A DNA stretch of 64,000 nucleotides, taken from positions 1,116,001-1,180,000 of the forward strand of contig NZ_CP126156.1 of the NCBI RefSeq assembly GCF_030127125.1. The letters are read 5' to 3'. The notes under the pieces are model-generated. The model worked only from the letters and a program-made list of their open reading frames with translations, made no database searches and was not told where the DNA came from. The position numbers and the translations under genes were made by a program. The stretch is from Halobaculum litoreum. Its GTDB lineage: Archaea; Halobacteriota; Halobacteria; Halobacteriales; Haloferacaceae. Below are positions 62,450 to 64,000 of this stretch, one piece after another; within the stretch, counting starts at the first letter, position 1; the number at the start of each line of letters is the position of its first letter.

Positions 62450-63038
62450 AGCACGTCGCGGAGCGCGTCGGCGACCGATCGCTCGTCCGACCCGTCGGCC
62501 TCGGCGTCCGCCCGGTCGCCGCGGTCGGGCGAGGCCGCCCGTCCCCGGGTCGGCGGCCCCCGCGGGTCGTGGCCCCGCCCCGTGTCGTCGTCGTCGCGGT
62601 CGGCCCGCGGCGGGTCCGACTCGGCCGCCGCGCGGCCGGCGGGCTGCTCGGCGTCCGCGGCGGACGCGGCCGAGTCCGGTGAGCCGGACGCCGGCGACTG
62701 TTCGCTGGCGACCGCGAGTGCCCGGTCGGCCGTGGCCTCGACTCGGTCGTTGACCGACCGGATCGACCCGACGTAGCCGCGGAGCGCCTGCGTCGCCGCC
62801 TCGAGGTCGGCGACGGTGTCCTCCAAGTCGGCGACGCGGGCCTCGATGTCGTCGGGGCGAGCGCTCCGGTCGTCTCCGGGGGCGGAGTCGCCTCCCCGGT
62901 GTCGTCGCCGATCGCGCGCTCGACGGCCGCGAGCCGGGCGTCGAGCGAGCGGTCGGACGGGGCGGTCGAGGCGGTCGGCTCCGCGTGCCGGCTGTCGTCG
63001 GTCGCCGCGTCGGGTCGTCGGCGGTTCGGGCGGGGCAC
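62446..63038 (-). CDS. Coiled-coil protein, first gene of the pilus-like locus (DUF7310-like), frame interrupted
   Basis: About 197 aa from a GTG at 63038. It begins 'PRPNRRRPDAATDDSRHAEP' and contains 'SLDARLAAVERAIGDDTGEA' in one frame, then 'IEARVADLEDTVADLEAATQ' with 'ALRGYVGSIRSVNDRVEATA' in the next. Together they form a coiled coil flanked by disordered acidic arms. The shift lies in five G at 62878-62882; one added base joins the parts. The C-terminal 'DERSVADALRDVL' ends just before the next gene (GTGA overlap). Confidence 0.7.
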
Positions 63039-63060
63039 GCCGTCGGTGGCCCCGGCTCCG

Positions 63061-63068
63061 TACTTCAA
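63061..63068 (-). promoter_or_regulatory. Promoter box TTGAAGTA at the head of the pilus-like locus
   Basis: Minus strand GCGGAGGTTGAAGTA, with the 8-nt box centred 26-27 nt before the GTG at 63038. It is in the shared 124 bp region with the divergent cetZ promoter. Confidence 0.5.
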
Positions 63069-63129
63069 CCTCCGCGTCGGACGGAGGCGGCGCCGCCCGG
63101 ACGGGAGCGCCGACGGGGCCCGTGCGAAC

Positions 63130-63137
63130 ATTGAAGC
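63130..63137 (+). promoter_or_regulatory. TATA-like box of cetZ
   Basis: ATTGAAGC, centred 29 nt before the cetZ ATG at 63163. It shares the TTGAAG core with the opposite promoter. Confidence 0.4.
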
Positions 63138-63162
63138 GGTGTGGTGCGCGAGGGGCAGACGC

Positions 63163-64000
63163 ATGAAGACGGTCCTCATCGGCGTCGGCCAAGCCGGCGG
63201 CAAGGTCACCTCCTCGCTGGTCGAGTTCGACCACGACATGGGCTTCGACGCGGTCAAGGGAGCGCTCGCCGTCAACAGCGCGAAGGCGGACCTCCAGCCG
63301 CTCGACATCGACACGGTCCTCGTGGGACAGGACCGCGTGAAGGGGCACGGCGTCGGCGGCGACAACGAGTTGGGCGCGGCCGTGATGCAGTCGGACGCCG
63401 GCGAAGTGATGTCCGCGCTCGACGGCCGGATCACGGCCGAGGCCGAGGCGATCGTCGTCGTCGCGGGGCTGGGGGGCGGCACCGGGTCCGGCGGGGCGCC
63501 GGTCCTAGCACGCGAACTCAACAAGGTGTACGACGTGCCGGTGTACGCCATCGGGATCCTGCCCGGCCGCGGCGAAGGAGCGATGTACCAGGTGAACGCC
63601 GGGCGGTCGCTCAAGACGCTCGTCCGCGAGGCCGACGCGACGATCCTCATCGACAACGACGCGTGGCACTCGTCGGGCGAGAGCCTCGAGGAGGGGTTCG
63701 ACAGCATCAACGACTCCATCGCCCGGCGGGTCGGCCTGCTGTTCGCCTCCGGGGAGAACGTCGAGGGGGTCGGCGAGTCGGTCGTCGACACCTCCGAGGT
63801 GATCAACACGCTCCGGTCGGGCGGCGTCGCCGCGCTCGGCTACGCGAGCGCGGAGGCGGACGACGACCCGGACACGAACATCAACGTCGTCACCAGCGTC
63901 ACGCGCAACGCGCTCCTCACGGGGACCAGCCTCCCGAACGCGACGAAGGCGGACTCGGCGCTGCTGGTCGTCGCCGGGAAGCCGGAGCGCATCTCCAGGA
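63163..64000 (+). CDS. cetZ: CetZ tubulin-like cytoskeletal protein (C-terminal part outside window)
   Basis: 279 residues are visible before the window ends. The tubulin/FtsZ GTP signature is 'LGGGTGSGGAPV' (GGGTGSG at 104-110), preceded by 'VLIGVGQAGGKV' (T1 loop) and 'VNSAKADL'. 'QDRVKGHGVGGDNELGAAV', 'IDNDAWHSSGESLEEGFD' and 'DSINDSIARRVGLLFASGEN' are CetZ blocks and distinguish it from FtsZ1/FtsZ2. CetZ proteins control cell shape and motility in Haloferax. It is divergent from the pilus-like operon across 124 bp. Which CetZ paralogue group it belongs to is not clear. Confidence 0.93.
   Translation, partial: MKTVLIGVGQAGGKVTSSLVEFDHDMGFDAVKGALAVNSAKADLQPLDIDTVLVGQDRVKGHGVGGDNELGAAVMQSDAGEVMSALDGRITAEAEAIVVVAGLGGGTGSGGAPVLARELNKVYDVPVYAIGILPGRGEGAMYQVNAGRSLKTLVREADATILIDNDAWHSSGESLEEGFDSINDSIARRVGLLFASGENVEGVGESVVDTSEVINTLRSGGVAALGYASAEADDDPDTNINVVTSVTRNALLTGTSLPNATKADSALLVVAGKPERISR

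Noticed and set aside
1-64000. CRISPR arrays, insertion sequences, integrase or attachment sites
   Set aside because: No regularly spaced repeats, transposase motifs or tRNA-linked direct repeats were seen. Gene content is core metabolism and information processing.
63163-64000. FtsZ as the identity of the tubulin-family gene
   Set aside because: The T1-loop context 'GQAGGKV', 'QDRVKGHGVGGDNELG' and 'IDNDAW' are CetZ-specific, unlike FtsZ1 and FtsZ2.

Overview
This window is chromosomal DNA from a haloarchaeon (class Halobacteria). The base composition is very GC-rich and the predicted proteins are strongly acidic. Many genes are leaderless, with a TATA-like box about 27 nt before the start codon. 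Archaeal markers include the proteasome alpha subunit, RNase P proteins Pop5 and Rpp30, fused FolCP and PurNH, a CetZ tubulin and a presenilin-like SPP. Genus cannot be fixed from the sequence; a Haloferacales-type organism is a guess. I saw no tRNA or rRNA gene, CRISPR array, insertion sequence or integrase. Most of the window is core genome.

Layout. 1-5613 (minus): folCP, RNase P subunit Rpp30, a SAM methyltransferase, RNase P subunit Pop5, psmA and a GNAT acetyltransferase cut by the window edge; this is part of the archaeal RNase P/proteasome gene neighbourhood. 5829-9201: a DUF1059 protein, then divergent purNH and purB for late purine synthesis. 9339-10506: a winged-helix regulator and an NRDE (TANGO2-like) protein. 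10580-16507 (minus): a tightly coupled dapA-dapB-dapD-lysA-dapF-dapE operon that holds the succinylase route to lysine apart from shared aspartate and transaminase steps, preceded by a long leader. 16918-24038: a phosphoribosyltransferase, an AEC transporter, RidA, a MATE exporter, a deoxyadenosine/SAH/MTA-type deaminase, an SRPBCC protein, MTA phosphorylase and a small conserved protein. 24094-28927 (minus): a coiled-coil protein, SMC and ScpA. 29201-31050: two tandem presenilin-like intramembrane proteases. 31200-34962: a NYN nuclease with a PUA protein, membrane proteins, a deaminase and PhzF. 35145-39330: ppsA with a TrmB-type operator, mfnA and a VTT/DedA protein. 39361-43778: a DNA methyltransferase, HxlR, a hypothetical protein, a decayed YbaK-family remnant and metG. 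43966-52860: VOC, MFS, a zinc micro-protein, an ABC-2 transporter, an HTH/membrane pair, an aldo/keto reductase, a DHH phosphoesterase and an epimerase. 52864-63038 (minus): a DUF5791-like protein and an about 9.7 kb type IV pilus/Tad-like locus (VirB11/TadA-type ATPase, TadC-like membrane protein and several one-TM pilin-like proteins). 63163-end (plus): a divergent cetZ, truncated by the window edge.

The best candidate for an undescribed system is the pilus-like locus divergent from cetZ. Its promoters share an unusual TT(C/G)AAG box.

A quality caveat runs through the window. At least a dozen otherwise intact genes change reading frame at runs of 4-7 G or C. These look like one-base homopolymer sequencing errors rather than real pseudogenes. 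I give the full span of such genes and the likely position of each shift.
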